From Bacteroidota bacterium (GTDB taxonomy: Bacteria > Bacteroidota > Rhodothermia > Rhodothermales > UBA10348), in the NCBI GenBank assembly GCA_004356385.1, contig SMXL01000154.1, positions 1 to 6,332 of the forward strand: a stretch of 6,332 nt of DNA, written 5' to 3'. Both the position numbers and the translations under genes were made by a program. The notes below the pieces were generated by a model. That model was given only the letters and a program-made list of their open reading frames with translations. It searched no databases and was not told where the DNA came from. Below are positions 6,221-6,332 of the stretch, piece after piece. Numbering within the stretch: position 1 is the first letter of the stretch; each line of letters opens with the position of its first letter.

Positions 6221-6332
6221 ATGGTTAGTGTGTCTCCTTTGTCGCGGCATAAGAATGACGAAAATGAATCCGAATCGAGATTCAAAGTTCCGGACGAGAT
6301 GTCGTACGCGGAACGCCTTGAAGATCAATTAC
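6221..6332 (+). CDS. Possible 5' end of a divergent gene running off the window
   Basis: A plus-strand frame is open from ATG 6221 to the window edge, 37 codons. From about codon 12 its composition looks protein-like and acidic: NDENESESRFKVPDEMSYAERLEDQL, with the start of an amphipathic helix. Candidate starts are ATG 6221 and ATG 6299; neither has a clear Shine-Dalgarno. If 6221 is used, only 19 bases separate it from the divergent secreted-protein gene, too few for two promoters, so 6299 would leave more room. The product is not recognisable from this fragment. It could also be chance. Confidence 0.33.
   Translation, partial: MVSVSPLSRHKNDENESESRFKVPDEMSYAERLEDQL
6265..6284. promoter_or_regulatory. 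Inverted repeat TGAATC-N8-GATTCA upstream of the secreted-protein gene
   Basis: Exact 6-base arms flank an 8-base centre that itself contains GAATC. It lies 64-83 bases upstream of the secreted-protein ATG, where a dimeric regulator could bind. It also falls inside the possible divergent frame, so it may be coding sequence by chance. No promoter elements could be assigned around it. Confidence 0.25.

Noticed and set aside
6202..6285. 28-codon N-terminal extension of the secreted protein
   Set aside because: It would place a long polar segment before a typical signal peptide, while ATG 6201 has a well-spaced Shine-Dalgarno.
1..6332. CRISPR arrays, insertion sequences, tRNA or rRNA genes, defence or toxin-antitoxin modules
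   Set aside because: No regularly spaced repeats, transposase motifs, cloverleaf or rRNA segments, or recognisable defence domains were found on either strand.

Overview
The window looks like a chromosomal segment from a member of the Bacteroidota/Rhodothermota/Balneolota assemblage. The grounds are the C-terminal end of a large secreted protein with a type IX secretion (T9SS)-like Ig domain, followed directly by a PorV/PorQ-family outer-membrane protein. In addition, both type I signal peptides found here predict a mature protein starting with Gln (ANA|QD and VSA|QD), a habit typical of that phylum. Base composition is near 50% GC by eye. Nothing suggests a plasmid, phage or transposon.

Layout. 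Bases 1-1734 form a plus-strand unit: the 3' end of the secreted protein gene (to 503), then the PorV/PorQ-family gene (preferred start 571, end 1665), closed by a strong hairpin-plus-T-run terminator (1700-1734). Everything from 1824 to 6201 is on the minus strand. In transcription order it holds a 260-residue secreted protein with two similar halves (6201-5419), a 308-base gap with nothing convincing in it, a six-blade kelch-type beta-propeller lipoprotein (5110-3734), a 143-base gap, arginine deiminase (3590-2346), and tRNA adenosine deaminase tadA (2306-1824), 39 bases behind arginine deiminase. At the right edge a divergent plus-strand reading frame may begin and run out of the window.

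How the genes may work together. The plus-strand pair is a credible functional unit: a surface-destined cargo protein and a PorV-like barrel of the family that binds and shuttles T9SS cargo. Arginine deiminase and TadA probably share a transcript. Their link may be no more than co-transcription, but in most bacteria TadA acts only on tRNA-Arg(ACG), so an arginine-consuming enzyme sits beside an arginine-decoding enzyme. The kelch lipoprotein and the 260-residue secreted protein are envelope proteins of unknown function. I found no clear new multi-gene system; the items worth a second look are the cargo/PorV pair, the ADI-tadA pairing, the duplicated secreted protein, and several unusual start sites.
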